NCBI GenBank assembly: GCA_001897745.1
Contig: MKUH01000013.1
Location: forward strand, 1-36,270
From: Candidatus Accumulibacter sp. 66-26
GTDB taxonomy: Bacteria > Pseudomonadota > Gammaproteobacteria > Burkholderiales > Rhodocyclaceae
Length of the DNA stretch: 36,270 nt
Direction: 5' to 3'
Shown here: positions 7,920 to 16,848 of the stretch, one piece after another
How the letters are laid out: every line of letters starts with the position of its first letter
Numbering within the stretch: position 1 is the stretch's first letter
Notes under the pieces: model-generated
The model's database searches: none
Told to the model about the DNA's origin: nothing
The model's input: the letters and a program-made list of their open reading frames with translations, nothing else
Position numbers and translations under genes: made by a program

Positions 7920-8993
7920 ATGTCTGCGCAATGTGAAGTTACGGTCAAAGCCGCTGCCGACGCTCCCATGAGCGTGTTTGAGCGCTTCCTGACCGTTTGG
8001 GTCCTCCTCTGCATCGTGGCCGGTATCGGCGCCGGCCAGGTGGCGCCCGATCTGTTCCAGGCCATCGGCCGGATGGAAGTGGCTCAGGTCAACCTGCCGG
8101 TGGGCCTGTTGATCTGGGTAATGGTCATTCCCATGCTGGTGAAGGTAGATTTCGGCGCCCTGCACGAAATAAGGCAGCACGTCCGCGGGATCGGCGTGAC
8201 CTTGTTCGTCAATTGGCTGGTGAAGCCCTTCTCCATGGCCTTCCTGAGCTGGTTCTTCATCCGCACCCTGTTCGCCCCCTTGCTGCCGGCCGAGCAACTG
8301 GACAGTTATATCGCCGGCCTGATCCTCCTGGCCGCCGCGCCGTGTACCGCCATGGTGTTCGTCTGGAGCCGCCTGTGTAACGGCGATCCCTTGTTCACCT
8401 TGTCCCAAGTAGCCATGAACGACACCATCATGGTCTTCGCCTTCGCCCCTGTCGTCGGCTTTCTGCTGGGGATTTCGGCCATCACCGTGCCTTGGGGCAC
8501 CCTGATGACCTCGGTGGCGTTGTACATCGTCATCCCGGTGTTCATCGCCCAACTCTGGCGCAAGTTTTTGCTGGCCAAGGGCCAGGACGCCTTCGATGCT
8601 GCGATGACCAAAATCGGCCCATGGTCCATTTCCGCCCTGCTGGCTACCCTGGTGCTGCTCTTTGCCTTCCAGGGCGAAGCCATCCTCAAGCAACCGCTGG
8701 TGATTGCCCTGTTGGCGATACCGATCCTGATTCAGGTGTTCTTCAACTCGGCCCTCGCTTATGGTCTGAACCGGGCTCTGGGCGAAAAGCACAACGTGGC
8801 CTGCCCCTCTGCCCTGATCGGGGCATCAAACTTCTTCGAGCTGGCCGTTGCGGCAGCCATCAGCCTGTTTGGCTTTGAATCGGGCGCCGCGCTGGCCACC
8901 GTAGTTGGCGTCCTTATCGAAGTGCCCGTGATGCTGCTGGTCGTACGGGTAGTCAATGCATCCAAGGGCTGGTACGAAGCCCCTCAATCCTAA
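7920..8993 (+). CDS. acr3: Arsenite efflux permease, Acr3 family
   Basis: Inner-membrane As(III) exporter of 357 residues with about ten hydrophobic helices, the usual Acr3 size. Family marks: the conserved Cys142 in LLAAAPCTAMVFVWS, the NDTIM segment, and the late-helix Glu in IGASNFFELAVAAAI, both residues known to matter in Acr3 transport. It is Acr3, not the unrelated ArsB, although arsD and arsA follow. A ribosome site (AAGGAG) lies in the 8-bp gap after arsC. The protein may run as a proton-coupled carrier or be energised by the ArsA ATPase encoded downstream. Confidence 0.94.
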   Translation: MSAQCEVTVKAAADAPMSVFERFLTVWVLLCIVAGIGAGQVAPDLFQAIGRMEVAQVNLPVGLLIWVMVIPMLVKVDFGALHEIRQHVRGIGVTLFVNWLVKPFSMAFLSWFFIRTLFAPLLPAEQLDSYIAGLILLAAAPCTAMVFVWSRLCNGDPLFTLSQVAMNDTIMVFAFAPVVGFLLGISAITVPWGTLMTSVALYIVIPVFIAQLWRKFLLAKGQDAFDAAMTKIGPWSISALLATLVLLFAFQGEAILKQPLVIALLAIPILIQVFFNSALAYGLNRALGEKHNVACPSALIGASNFFELAVAAAISLFGFESGAALATVVGVLIEVPVMLLVVRVVNASKGWYEAPQS

Positions 8994-9003
8994 GGTGACC
9001 TTC

Positions 9004-9369
9004 ATGAAAAAACTGGAAGTATTCGACCCGGCCATGTGTTGCTCCACCGGCGTCTGCGGTGTGGATGTTGATCCGGCGCTGGCGCAATTCGCGGCCGACC
9101 TGAAATGGGCCGAGGAACACGGAATCGCCGTTGAACGCCATAACCTCGGCCAGGAGCCTGAGGCCTTTGCCGCGAATCAGGCGGTGGTCCGTGAAATGGA
9201 GGCCGGCATGGATCGACTTCCCGTCGTTATGGTCGATGGCCATATCGTCACGACCGGCATGTACCCCTCGCGACAACAACTGGCCCAGAAGCTCGGCATT
9301 GCCCTGACCTCGGCCGAGAAACCCCACATCAAGGCGGGTAGCTGCGGCTGCAAGCCCGGAACCTGCTGA
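9004..9369 (+). CDS. arsD: ArsD arsenite metallochaperone
   Basis: Cytoplasmic As(III) chaperone of 121 residues that delivers arsenite to ArsA. It starts MKKLEVFDPAMCCSTGVCGVD, with Cys12, Cys13 and Cys18 exactly where the E. coli plasmid R773 protein has the triad needed for activation of ArsA. The thioredoxin-like body includes the RLPVVMVDGHIV strand. The tail has further Cys (SCGCKPGTC), comparable to the non-essential C-terminal cysteines of R773 ArsD. The ATG at 9004 follows the acr3 stop by 10 bp with an AAGGTGA-like ribosome site; arsA starts 9 bp after the stop. Confidence 0.94.
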   Translation: MKKLEVFDPAMCCSTGVCGVDVDPALAQFAADLKWAEEHGIAVERHNLGQEPEAFAANQAVVREMEAGMDRLPVVMVDGHIVTTGMYPSRQQLAQKLGIALTSAEKPHIKAGSCGCKPGTC

Positions 9370-9378
9370 GAGCTACTT

Positions 9379-11130
9379 ATGACGCTGCCTGATTTCAAGA
9401 CCCGCTATCTCTTCTTCACCGGCAAAGGAGGCGTCGGCAAGACCTCTTTGTCCTGTGCCACCGGCTTGGCCATGGCCGAGGTGGGGAAGAAGGTGTTGAT
9501 CGTGAGCACCGATCCGGCTTCGAACCTAGATGAAGTCCTGGGTGCAGGACTGAGCCAGATGCCGACCGCGATCCCCGGTGCCCCGGGCTTATTCGCCTTA
9601 AACATCGATCCGGAGGCAGCGGCCCACGCCTACCGGGAGAAGATGGTGGCCCCATACCGGGGCATTCTGCCGGCCGCCGCCATCCAGAGCATGGAGGAGC
9701 AGTTCTCCGGCGCCTGTACCGTCGAGATCGCCGCCTTTGATGAGTTCTCCAAGCTGCTCGGCAATCCGAGCGCAACGGCGGAGTTCGATCACGTCATCTT
9801 CGACACGGCTCCCACGGGGCACACCCTGCGGCTGCTAACGCTGCCCTCGGCCTGGACAGAATTCATTGCCTCGTCGACCGGCGGGGCGTCCTGTCTGGGC
9901 CCGCTGGCTGGCCTAGAAAAGCAAAAAGCGCTCTATGCCGCCACGGTTGCGCGTCTTTCCAACCCGGAAGAAACCACCGTCGTTCTCGTCAGCCGGCCCG
10001 AAGCATCGTCGTTTCGGGAAGCCGAGCGGACGCGTGGCGAGTTGGCCGAACTGGGGATCAGCAATCTGATGCTGATCATCAACGGGCGATTCTCCACCGA
10101 ACGGAGCGACGACCCGGTGGCCGTGGCCATGTCTCAGCGTGCCAACCAGGCCTTGCAGGAGATGCCGGAATCCCTGGCAAGACTGCCCGGTAGTACGGTG
10201 CCCTTTCTTCCGAGGGGAACGGTGGGGTTGGAGGCATTGCGGCTGGTGGCCCATCCCGAGCGGGCCGAGCCGCCGAGCAGTGGTGCCACATTGCAGCAGA
10301 CTTCCCTGCCGGCGGGCTTGGGCGGATTGATTCAGGATATTGCCGAGAGCGGCCACGGAGTCATCATGACCATGGGTAAAGGCGGCGTCGGCAAGACGAC
10401 GGTCGCAGCCGCCATCGCCGTTGCGCTGGCCAAGCAAGGCCATCAAGTCATTCTGTCCACCACCGATCCGGCGTCCCACGTGGCGAACACCATCGAAGGA
10501 AACATTCCCGGACTGACCCTTACCCGCATTGATCCTACCGTGGAAGTGGCGCAATACACCCAGGAGGTGCTGGAGAAGGCCGGGAAACAGCTCGATGCCG
10601 GTGGGAGAGCAATGCTTGAGGAAGATCTGCGTTCTCCCTGTACCGAGGAGATTGCCGTCTTCCGGGCCTTCGCCCGAACCGTCGATGAAGGGAAGGACGG
10701 CTTTGTCGTGCTGGATACGGCCCCCACGGGCCATACCATCCTGCTCCTGGATGCCGCGGAGGCTTACCACCGCGAGGTCATGCGCACCCAGGGGGAAACG
10801 CCCGAGGCCGTGCGTGAATTGTTGCCTCGCCTGCGAGACAGACACTATACCCGGGTGATGATCGTGACCCTGCCCGAGGCCACGCCGGTACATGAAGCGG
10901 AACGGCTGCAGGGCGACCTGAATCGGGCCGGCATTACCCCATACGCCTGGGTCATCAATCAATCGTTACTGGCCAGCGGTACCCACGACCCGTTGTTGGC
11001 TCAGCGGGGGACCTACGAGATTCCGTTTGTTCGCCGGGTGACTGATGAGCTAGCGGAACGCTCGGCCCTGATTCCTTGGCTGTCAGAGCCTCCCACCGGT
11101 GAGCATGGCCTGATGCGTGTGGTCGATTGA
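9379..11130 (+). CDS. arsA: ArsA arsenite-stimulated ATPase
   Basis: Soluble pump-driving ATPase of 583 residues made of two homologous halves. Each has a deviant Walker A (GKGGVGKT at residues 15-22 and 333-340) and a DTAPTGHT signal-transduction motif. The three As(III)-binding cysteines are at positions 113, 172 and 421, matching Cys113, Cys172 and Cys422 of R773 ArsA, so the protein should be functional. It receives As(III) from ArsD and should couple ATP hydrolysis to the Acr3 permease. Last gene of the operon; a hairpin follows 5 bp after its stop. Confidence 0.95.
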   Translation: MTLPDFKTRYLFFTGKGGVGKTSLSCATGLAMAEVGKKVLIVSTDPASNLDEVLGAGLSQMPTAIPGAPGLFALNIDPEAAAHAYREKMVAPYRGILPAAAIQSMEEQFSGACTVEIAAFDEFSKLLGNPSATAEFDHVIFDTAPTGHTLRLLTLPSAWTEFIASSTGGASCLGPLAGLEKQKALYAATVARLSNPEETTVVLVSRPEASSFREAERTRGELAELGISNLMLIINGRFSTERSDDPVAVAMSQRANQALQEMPESLARLPGSTVPFLPRGTVGLEALRLVAHPERAEPPSSGATLQQTSLPAGLGGLIQDIAESGHGVIMTMGKGGVGKTTVAAAIAVALAKQGHQVILSTTDPASHVANTIEGNIPGLTLTRIDPTVEVAQYTQEVLEKAGKQLDAGGRAMLEEDLRSPCTEEIAVFRAFARTVDEGKDGFVVLDTAPTGHTILLLDAAEAYHREVMRTQGETPEAVRELLPRLRDRHYTRVMIVTLPEATPVHEAERLQGDLNRAGITPYAWVINQSLLASGTHDPLLAQRGTYEIPFVRRVTDELAERSALIPWLSEPPTGEHGLMRVVD

Positions 11131-11135
11131 GCGTT

Positions 11136-11154
11136 GGCCCTGGAAATCAGGGCC
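11136..11154 (+). terminator. Hairpin terminator after the ars operon
   Basis: GGCCCTG-GAAAT-CAGGGCC is a perfect 7-bp GC-rich stem with a 5-nt loop, starting 5 bp after the arsA stop, followed by a short pyrimidine run (TCTTCC). The weak T-tract leaves intrinsic termination likely but not certain. Confidence 0.6.
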
Positions 11155-11287
11155 TCTTCCCGCTTACGAGGGAACCGGGGCCTTGGTCCACCTACACCGG
11201 GCGGCAATATTTTTATCCTACTGGATGGCAATTTTGCGATGCGAATCCGTGGCAGGCTCGAGAAGAATACTCACCTCACGCTTCAAC

Positions 11288-12631
11288 TTAAACCGCTTTA
11301 ACAACGAATTCAGACAGCGCCTTTTTCAACGAAGCCGACCATTTCACCGGGTAACCACTTAGTTTTGGGAAAACGGCCACACCGGTACATAATCCGCTAC
11401 TGGTGTATTTAAAGTGCATCGCGCTCCATTGCCGCTGTGAAAGGCGTAGTTGCAATACATCTAGCTGCGAACTCCTTTTCGAAATTTCTTTTATCGTAAG
11501 GATGAGTCCGGCAAACATAGCCAGCAACGAATACATAAATCCAGCACGACAAATACGCCCTTCCCAAAAAACCAGACCGGTAAGAGGCAACTCGCTGGGA
11601 TGACGAGACCAAATTTTGGTTTGAGACAAATCCCCTCCCCCAACCCAGCAATGCTCTAAAAGAAAACTGAAAGCCAGTTCTCGCACATCCCATTCTTTTA
11701 ATACAATAGAGTGACGCTGGTCCAAATAAAGATGATGCACCTCTTTAAAGCGATAACTCGGATCCGCTCCGTAAACCCAGTAAAATATCCGACGAATAAA
11801 TGCACTCCACACCGGGTATAAATGTCCATACTCGATTCGCGTGCGATTCAGCCGCATCTGCCAAGGCGTAAGAATCATTTGCACTCGCCACCTTAAGAAT
11901 TCAACTGCTTGCGTAGAAGACAATATTTGTGACGAAGGCAGTGGGTGGCAGGTGCGCCCGAGTTCCAAAGCTATCTCTCCATGTTTGAACCAAACAGTGT
12001 CTCGCAAGGACGGCGCAACGTGGCATATAGCTCTGCATTTGTGACCTTTTATTTCACTTGCCCACACCGCCAATTTCGCAAAGCGCGTTGTTAATTCATT
12101 GGAATGCTCACGAAATTCTCGGAAGAACGACAAATTCGGCACAGCGCCACTGATCGGCCCTCCGCACTTGAAGCAATAGTAGGGTTTGTTAAATAGATCG
12201 CGGCCGAATTTATAGGTTGGCAAGTGACTACCACACGATTGACATTTTCCAACAATCTTACAGCCGTGCATCGGGCACTCATGCAAATCGATTAACTGAT
12301 GCCAATAGCTGTGATATCCGCTTTCAAGACAGATCGGACATATCTGCAATTCTGTAGATAACCACCCTCCCGGGCACAACATTATTTTTCCGACTTCCTC
12401 ATCCTCCTCAGAATGAGGTAACGGCCCTCCTAACCAGTCTCGAGCCTTTTCGGAATCGATCCATTGCCGAGGTTTCAGAAAAGTGCTGCTAGGAGATATC
12501 GCTTTAAAAAATGCAACCTGCTTGTACAGTTCTTTTGTTTTCAGCACATTTCGCCAACCAATATACCAAAGCGTGGACAAGGACGATTCCGCTGGCAGCG
12601 CCTTCCTATCAAAACCGGTAATTTTTGGCAT
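11288..12631 (-). CDS. tniQ: TniQ/TnsD-family transposition targeting protein
   Basis: Protein of 447 residues expected to recognise the target site and recruit the ATPase-transposase complex. The N-terminal third holds the TniQ signature: CPICLESGYHSYWHQLIDL (Cys98, Cys101), then CPMHGC (Cys119, Cys124), KCQSCG (Cys130, Cys133) and a further CFKCGG (Cys153, Cys156), i.e. paired zinc ribbons. The C-terminal two thirds are Trp/Arg-rich and not recognisable beyond the family. The start at 12631 is preceded by AGGTGA at 7 nt. It lies 32 bp after tniB in an AT-rich gap. The length is between the short TniQ of Tn5053 and full TnsD, so the target could be a fixed chromosomal site; this is unknown. 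Confidence 0.85.
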   Translation of the reverse strand: MPKITGFDRKALPAESSLSTLWYIGWRNVLKTKELYKQVAFFKAISPSSTFLKPRQWIDSEKARDWLGGPLPHSEEDEEVGKIMLCPGGWLSTELQICPICLESGYHSYWHQLIDLHECPMHGCKIVGKCQSCGSHLPTYKFGRDLFNKPYYCFKCGGPISGAVPNLSFFREFREHSNELTTRFAKLAVWASEIKGHKCRAICHVAPSLRDTVWFKHGEIALELGRTCHPLPSSQILSSTQAVEFLRWRVQMILTPWQMRLNRTRIEYGHLYPVWSAFIRRIFYWVYGADPSYRFKEVHHLYLDQRHSIVLKEWDVRELAFSFLLEHCWVGGGDLSQTKIWSRHPSELPLTGLVFWEGRICRAGFMYSLLAMFAGLILTIKEISKRSSQLDVLQLRLSQRQWSAMHFKYTSSGLCTGVAVFPKLSGYPVKWSASLKKALSEFVVKAV

Positions 12632-12663
12632 GGCATAATCACCTAATCATTCAATTATAATTA

Positions 12664-13626
12664 TCATTCCTCGCAGTGAAAGGCGTACTGCAGGGACTCC
12701 AACCACTGCTGCTCTGAAATCCCCTTGAATCTATCAATATGTAAATCCAGCGTTTCTAGCGCAGTTGTCAGAATCGCCAGCCTAATTCCGACAAAAATTC
12801 GCCTCAGGTTAACAACCCCTCGGCTAGATTTTTTCAGTCTTTTAAGTGTGCGCCAAAAGCGCGCGACCTCCCCTTCCATCGTATAACTTGATAGATCCAT
12901 ATGCCCAAAAAAGAAATCTCGGACGCTTAATTTATTAAGCTCGGAAAATACTTGGCAGTCCATTTGATTGAACAAAGAAGCCCAGTCGGATTCGGACTCG
13001 TAGAGATGCAACCTGACCTTATGCCCACACCATAAACGATCTATCGCGCCGTTTCGAGGTTTGCTCTTGCGGTCGGCCACCAAAAGATCAAGCTGTGGAC
13101 TTTCACCAAATACAAATGTTTGTAATGAACCTTGGTAGGCTTGCATTTCATTGCCAATGTCTTTGAGAAGAAACTCATCAATCGGCCGCATAGCGTTGCC
13201 TTCATCGAGCAGTAGAACGACACAGCCAAGAGGGCTAGAGAAAGAAAGATCTGCCCAGTAGTGAGCAAGGCGATTCCGAAGGACATCCGTTTGCGTTGCG
13301 TGCGGATTGTCATATTTTGACTCAATTAATGCGCCTCTCAGAAACGACCTCAACTCGTTTCCAGGAAGAACATGCTCATTAACCTTAAAAACCGGAAGTC
13401 CGATAATCTCGGATTGGAAAGCCTGTACGCAATAGTCCATCGCCACAGACTTACCTTCACCATAAGGCGCCGACAGCCAACAACCTGGCTCTCGGACGTA
13501 CAGCGGCAGGCGCAGTTCATTATAGGTTCTTCGCAACGGATCAGAAGCCAACGCAAGCTTTTCAAGTCGCCCGATTCCCCACTGAAGTTCCAGCTTCCTT
13601 TTAGCGTCGTCTTTTTCGATGCCCAT
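12664..13626 (-). CDS. tniB: TniB/TnsC-like AAA+ transposition ATPase
   Basis: ATPase of about 320 residues that in Tn7-like systems forms filaments on target DNA and links the targeting protein to the transposase. Walker A is APYGEGKS near residues 54-61, Walker B is CVVLLLDEGNAMR near 136-148, followed by helices typical of the TniB/TnsC group. Two adjacent ATG codons exist (13629 and 13626); the second is at better spacing from AAGGAG and is used here. It lies about 50 bp downstream of tniA and 32 bp upstream of tniQ. Confidence 0.85.
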   Translation of the reverse strand: MGIEKDDAKRKLELQWGIGRLEKLALASDPLRRTYNELRLPLYVREPGCWLSAPYGEGKSVAMDYCVQAFQSEIIGLPVFKVNEHVLPGNELRSFLRGALIESKYDNPHATQTDVLRNRLAHYWADLSFSSPLGCVVLLLDEGNAMRPIDEFLLKDIGNEMQAYQGSLQTFVFGESPQLDLLVADRKSKPRNGAIDRLWCGHKVRLHLYESESDWASLFNQMDCQVFSELNKLSVRDFFFGHMDLSSYTMEGEVARFWRTLKRLKKSSRGVVNLRRIFVGIRLAILTTALETLDLHIDRFKGISEQQWLESLQYAFHCEE

Positions 13627-13679
13627 CATCGCTCCTTAGACCATCGTGGCGATAGGACCCACAAAGCTCCCTGACTTAA

Positions 13680-16475
13680 TTACTTATCTCCTCGGGAGAA
13701 TGATTTTACGCTCGGCGCAGGCGACATTCTGTCTTTAACGCTTTGCAAAGATCTTTTCCCCGCCGCCTCCTGGAGGTTAATTACCTCTTGGTAGCTCTCT
13801 CCTGAAACCAAGTCAGGATCGTTTTTGTTATTTTTATCAGAATCGCGGGTCACATTTTTGAGCTGCTGCGCCGCTTTTTTGTGACCGCGAATTTTTCCGC
13901 GACTATATGCTTCGTCAATCTCTTGCGCTTTTTTTTCTTTAAAACTACGCACTGGATCCTCAGGGCGATTCGCATCGGAGAAATAACGTCCAAACTTTTG
14001 GATCATCAGAAAACTTCGCCAGCTAACGCAATGCAAGCGCCACTTTCGCTCAGGCACAACCGCGCCGATTACAAATCCTGTCTGCTCATTTATAACTCTG
14101 GCAACACGAATGTCCTTCCGGTTGATCTCCAGAAACACAAATTGCTTCACAAGGTTCCAAGCACCGGCAAGTTCAATACCATAATATCGACATCTATGCA
14201 CGCGAACAGAGGGGGGTATCCCTTTTTTTGCGCTAGCCTCAACTTTTACCCTGCACCTAACCCATTCAGTCGGGCGATTTTTATGGCGATCTCGCGGCAA
14301 AGGCCGAGGGAAGTATATTGGCATTGCGGCTGTGCGACGCAGGCTATCTAAAGCACTTTCCCAGAATCTGCCTTCTCGCCCAGTATCATTTATTTCTCTG
14401 ATGATTGCTTTCGCCAAATCACACATTTCGTCCTGTGTGAAGTGCAGAGCTATGGCCGTTCCCTCTGGATTACGCCGCCGATCATCACCGACTCCTGTTC
14501 CATAGGTGGTCGGCAAACGCTGAGCACCACGCCCCGTTAACTCGTTAAAGGTACGTTCAACGATGCTTCTCGCCCACCAAGCACGCGGCTTACTAAAGCA
14601 GACGGCGCAGCCGGTTGTCGCAATTAGCGTTGAGAGCGTATTTGTCGCGTGATGCGCTAAGGCCCGGTCAAGTCGTACCACATCCCAGGCATGAAAGTCG
14701 TAGGCTGACAATATTTGGTTTGGCAGCCAACGCCCATCTTCGCAGCCCTTGAGAACTCGCAGTGATTCCGAGGGAGACGGCGCTGAAACCGCAGATTCAA
14801 TAAGGTCTAAGACACATGATTCGCTGGTTTGGGCTTCGAATGAGTCGCTTGAGCCAAGAATCGCCCCGTTATACGTATCGACAGCACACCCAATCCACCA
14901 ACGAGGGACATTGCATGGAATAAATGCTCCGTTTGGAGCTACAACATCGACAATAGCAGCACTGTCATGCTTATGAAAATCAAGCTCTACAATTTGAAAT
15001 GGCCCTGCAGGCTGAACAAGAGATGAAATCCCTTTTCCAGTATGAGCCAATGCCCCGGCCGCCTTTCCAAAACGAGAATTAATAAATCGAATCGGTTTTT
15101 TAAATAAAATTGAGCGGCCCAATGTAGATAATGAACTATAGCACCTATCCCTGGTGTTAAATGGATACTCACTTTCTTTAACGCCCTTAGATTTAAGAAA
15201 GTCCAAAACATTCAATTGAAGATTCTTCCACGATATTCTCGGTTCATGAATTTTTATACCTTGCTTCGTTCTAAGTTGAAGCACCTCAGCTTCTACGATA
15301 TTGAGTAACTCGTCAGAAAATTTCTCAAAAAGCTGGATTAGCGCTCCAGCGTAACCGTCTGTGGCGCCTTCATGAAGGTTCGACAACGGAGGGGGAAGGT
15401 GTCGATGATATGTTCTGCGAGTGTCTTTGCCATATTTTACGAGCCCTCGAAAGCCACAAATTCGTCCGTCGGAATGGGGGGCAAGGCACTTCTTAAACGA
15501 TTTTCTGACCCAAGCATCTTTTAGCCCTGTTTCTTCGTATATAGCCTTAAAATCTCGATTGTTGACATACATTTCAACGGCACTTTTATTACGTCGGTAG
15601 GCTTCCGGGTAACCTAGCAGGTCCGCTTCTGGGTGCGGCCATTTTTTTAGGTCGCGCCAAAGCTCTGGGATTTGTAACGTTCTTCGGTTACGAGGGACAA
15701 GTGCGGTACTAACTAGGCTGGAATTTGATTCTTCGTTTCTGGGTGGAGCTGGCGCGGGCTGCCGCAGCAATGATGCTTGAGATATTTCTGTATCAATATT
15801 AATTGGTTTTTCTTTCAAAGCACACTGGGTCTGGCCTGTTGCAATCGATTTCGCGATAACCGATAACATTAAAGCAGGATCACAATCCTGAGATTCAAGT
15901 AAGGAATGGATGGCGAGGGTTTTATGCCCATCCAGTTGTCTTATGAGCTCACTGGTTTCGCCCTGAGCCAAACAATCCCGAGAGCGGGTCATAGCGGAAC
16001 ACAATATCAGCCAGTTCCGGAACTCAATCATGCGCTCAGAAAAATCCCTCTCTGTTTTGATATAGAACTCTGCAGCCGCTTCTTCTGCAACACGCCGTGT
16101 TTCTTCGATTCTTTTTTTGACAGACTCTCGCGGAGCTCTGATCAGATTTTCATAGCGCCCACAAAAATACCAGTGTAGAGCCTCATCTCGGTACCGGACC
16201 ACAAGATCACGACCAAAGGGATAGTGCTCATCTCTGGTAGACGGCGCCGCCCCCACGTAGTAGCTGAGAACGCGGGGATCACCTTCCAACAAGACGGCCT
16301 GAATGAACGTGACGTCGCCTATCAGGGTCAAGAGTTGGCGATTTTTGTTTGAAAAGAAACCCCAGATATTCGGGTGTCTTGGACCATCCTTAAGAGCTGC
16401 ACGAATGTCGGTAATCGCTGACCGAATCTCAAGCTCTGTTGCGAGATGCGCAGGGGAGCGTTGTGTAGTATCCAC
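13680..16475 (-). CDS. tniA: TniA/TnsB-like DDE transposase with N-terminal TnsA-like domain
   Basis: Large transposase, about 931 residues, far longer than TniA of Tn5053 (about 560) or TnsB (about 700). The retroviral-integrase core is in the middle: first Asp near 499 (FQIVELDFHKHD), second near 603 (VVRLDRALAHH), Glu near 640 (RSIVERTFNE), giving a DDE set. A beta-barrel and basic C-terminus follow. The first 170 residues look like a TnsA endonuclease: QAVLLEGDPRVLSYY, RDLVVRYRDEALHWY and a late EFYIKTERDF...NWLILCSAM segment. The usual Glu and Q-x-K positions are not conserved, so this domain may not cut. GTG at 16475 is chosen because GGAGG lies 5 nt upstream; GTG at 16481 overlaps that site. 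Confidence 0.82.
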   Translation of the reverse strand: MDTTQRSPAHLATELEIRSAITDIRAALKDGPRHPNIWGFFSNKNRQLLTLIGDVTFIQAVLLEGDPRVLSYYVGAAPSTRDEHYPFGRDLVVRYRDEALHWYFCGRYENLIRAPRESVKKRIEETRRVAEEAAAEFYIKTERDFSERMIEFRNWLILCSAMTRSRDCLAQGETSELIRQLDGHKTLAIHSLLESQDCDPALMLSVIAKSIATGQTQCALKEKPINIDTEISQASLLRQPAPAPPRNEESNSSLVSTALVPRNRRTLQIPELWRDLKKWPHPEADLLGYPEAYRRNKSAVEMYVNNRDFKAIYEETGLKDAWVRKSFKKCLAPHSDGRICGFRGLVKYGKDTRRTYHRHLPPPLSNLHEGATDGYAGALIQLFEKFSDELLNIVEAEVLQLRTKQGIKIHEPRISWKNLQLNVLDFLKSKGVKESEYPFNTRDRCYSSLSTLGRSILFKKPIRFINSRFGKAAGALAHTGKGISSLVQPAGPFQIVELDFHKHDSAAIVDVVAPNGAFIPCNVPRWWIGCAVDTYNGAILGSSDSFEAQTSESCVLDLIESAVSAPSPSESLRVLKGCEDGRWLPNQILSAYDFHAWDVVRLDRALAHHATNTLSTLIATTGCAVCFSKPRAWWARSIVERTFNELTGRGAQRLPTTYGTGVGDDRRRNPEGTAIALHFTQDEMCDLAKAIIREINDTGREGRFWESALDSLRRTAAMPIYFPRPLPRDRHKNRPTEWVRCRVKVEASAKKGIPPSVRVHRCRYYGIELAGAWNLVKQFVFLEINRKDIRVARVINEQTGFVIGAVVPERKWRLHCVSWRSFLMIQKFGRYFSDANRPEDPVRSFKEKKAQEIDEAYSRGKIRGHKKAAQQLKNVTRDSDKNNKNDPDLVSGESYQEVINLQEAAGKRSLQSVKDRMSPAPSVKSFSRGDK

Positions 16476-16495
16476 AGCCACCTCCAGACTTTACT

Positions 16496-16545
16496 TCCGT
16501 ACGATTTCCGTATGAGCGATGAAGTTCCAAATTCGTGCGTACGGA
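16496..16545. repeat. Inverted repeat upstream of tniA
   Basis: TCCGTACG (16496-16503) and CGTACGGA (16538-16545) form perfect 8-bp arms 34 bp apart. A direct echo TTCCGTATGA follows the first arm at 16506. It lies 20-70 bp before the tniA start, so it could be a binding site for autoregulation or a transposase-binding site. Confidence 0.5.
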
Positions 16546-16819
16546 GATGCTGCCAAGCCTTTGTTGCTTAGCTTAGATGACGGATAGCAAACTAGCGAGC
16601 GGCCTGCTGACTACAGAAAACAGTGTTACTCGTAACGCGCACAAGTCTGGATCGTGACAGGGGAGTGTCTGTTCTGCATCAACAGCACTGATTTCCACCG
16701 TCAAATACACTTTCTGCACTTATCTAATAGATTTCTACTCTTTCTCTGTTTTTTTAGGGTCGAATTGACTCCAACGAAACAGAAAAAACACGGTAAGTAC
16801 TTGAAAGAGCTTTATTTAT

Positions 16820-16848
16820 TAGTGCAATTGATTTGCTTTGGTGCACTA
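16820..16848. repeat. Inverted repeat near the right island boundary
   Basis: TAGTGCA (16820-16826) and TGCACTA (16842-16848) are perfect 7-bp arms 15 bp apart, about 20 bp inside the point where GC rises. A related TGCACTTAT occurs at 16715-16723. They could belong to repeated transposase-binding sites at the element end; this is inferred. Confidence 0.4.

Noticed and set aside
7812-8792. 326-codon open frame on the minus strand
   Set aside because: Antisense to acr3; His/Gln/Gly-rich shadow with no recognisable domain.
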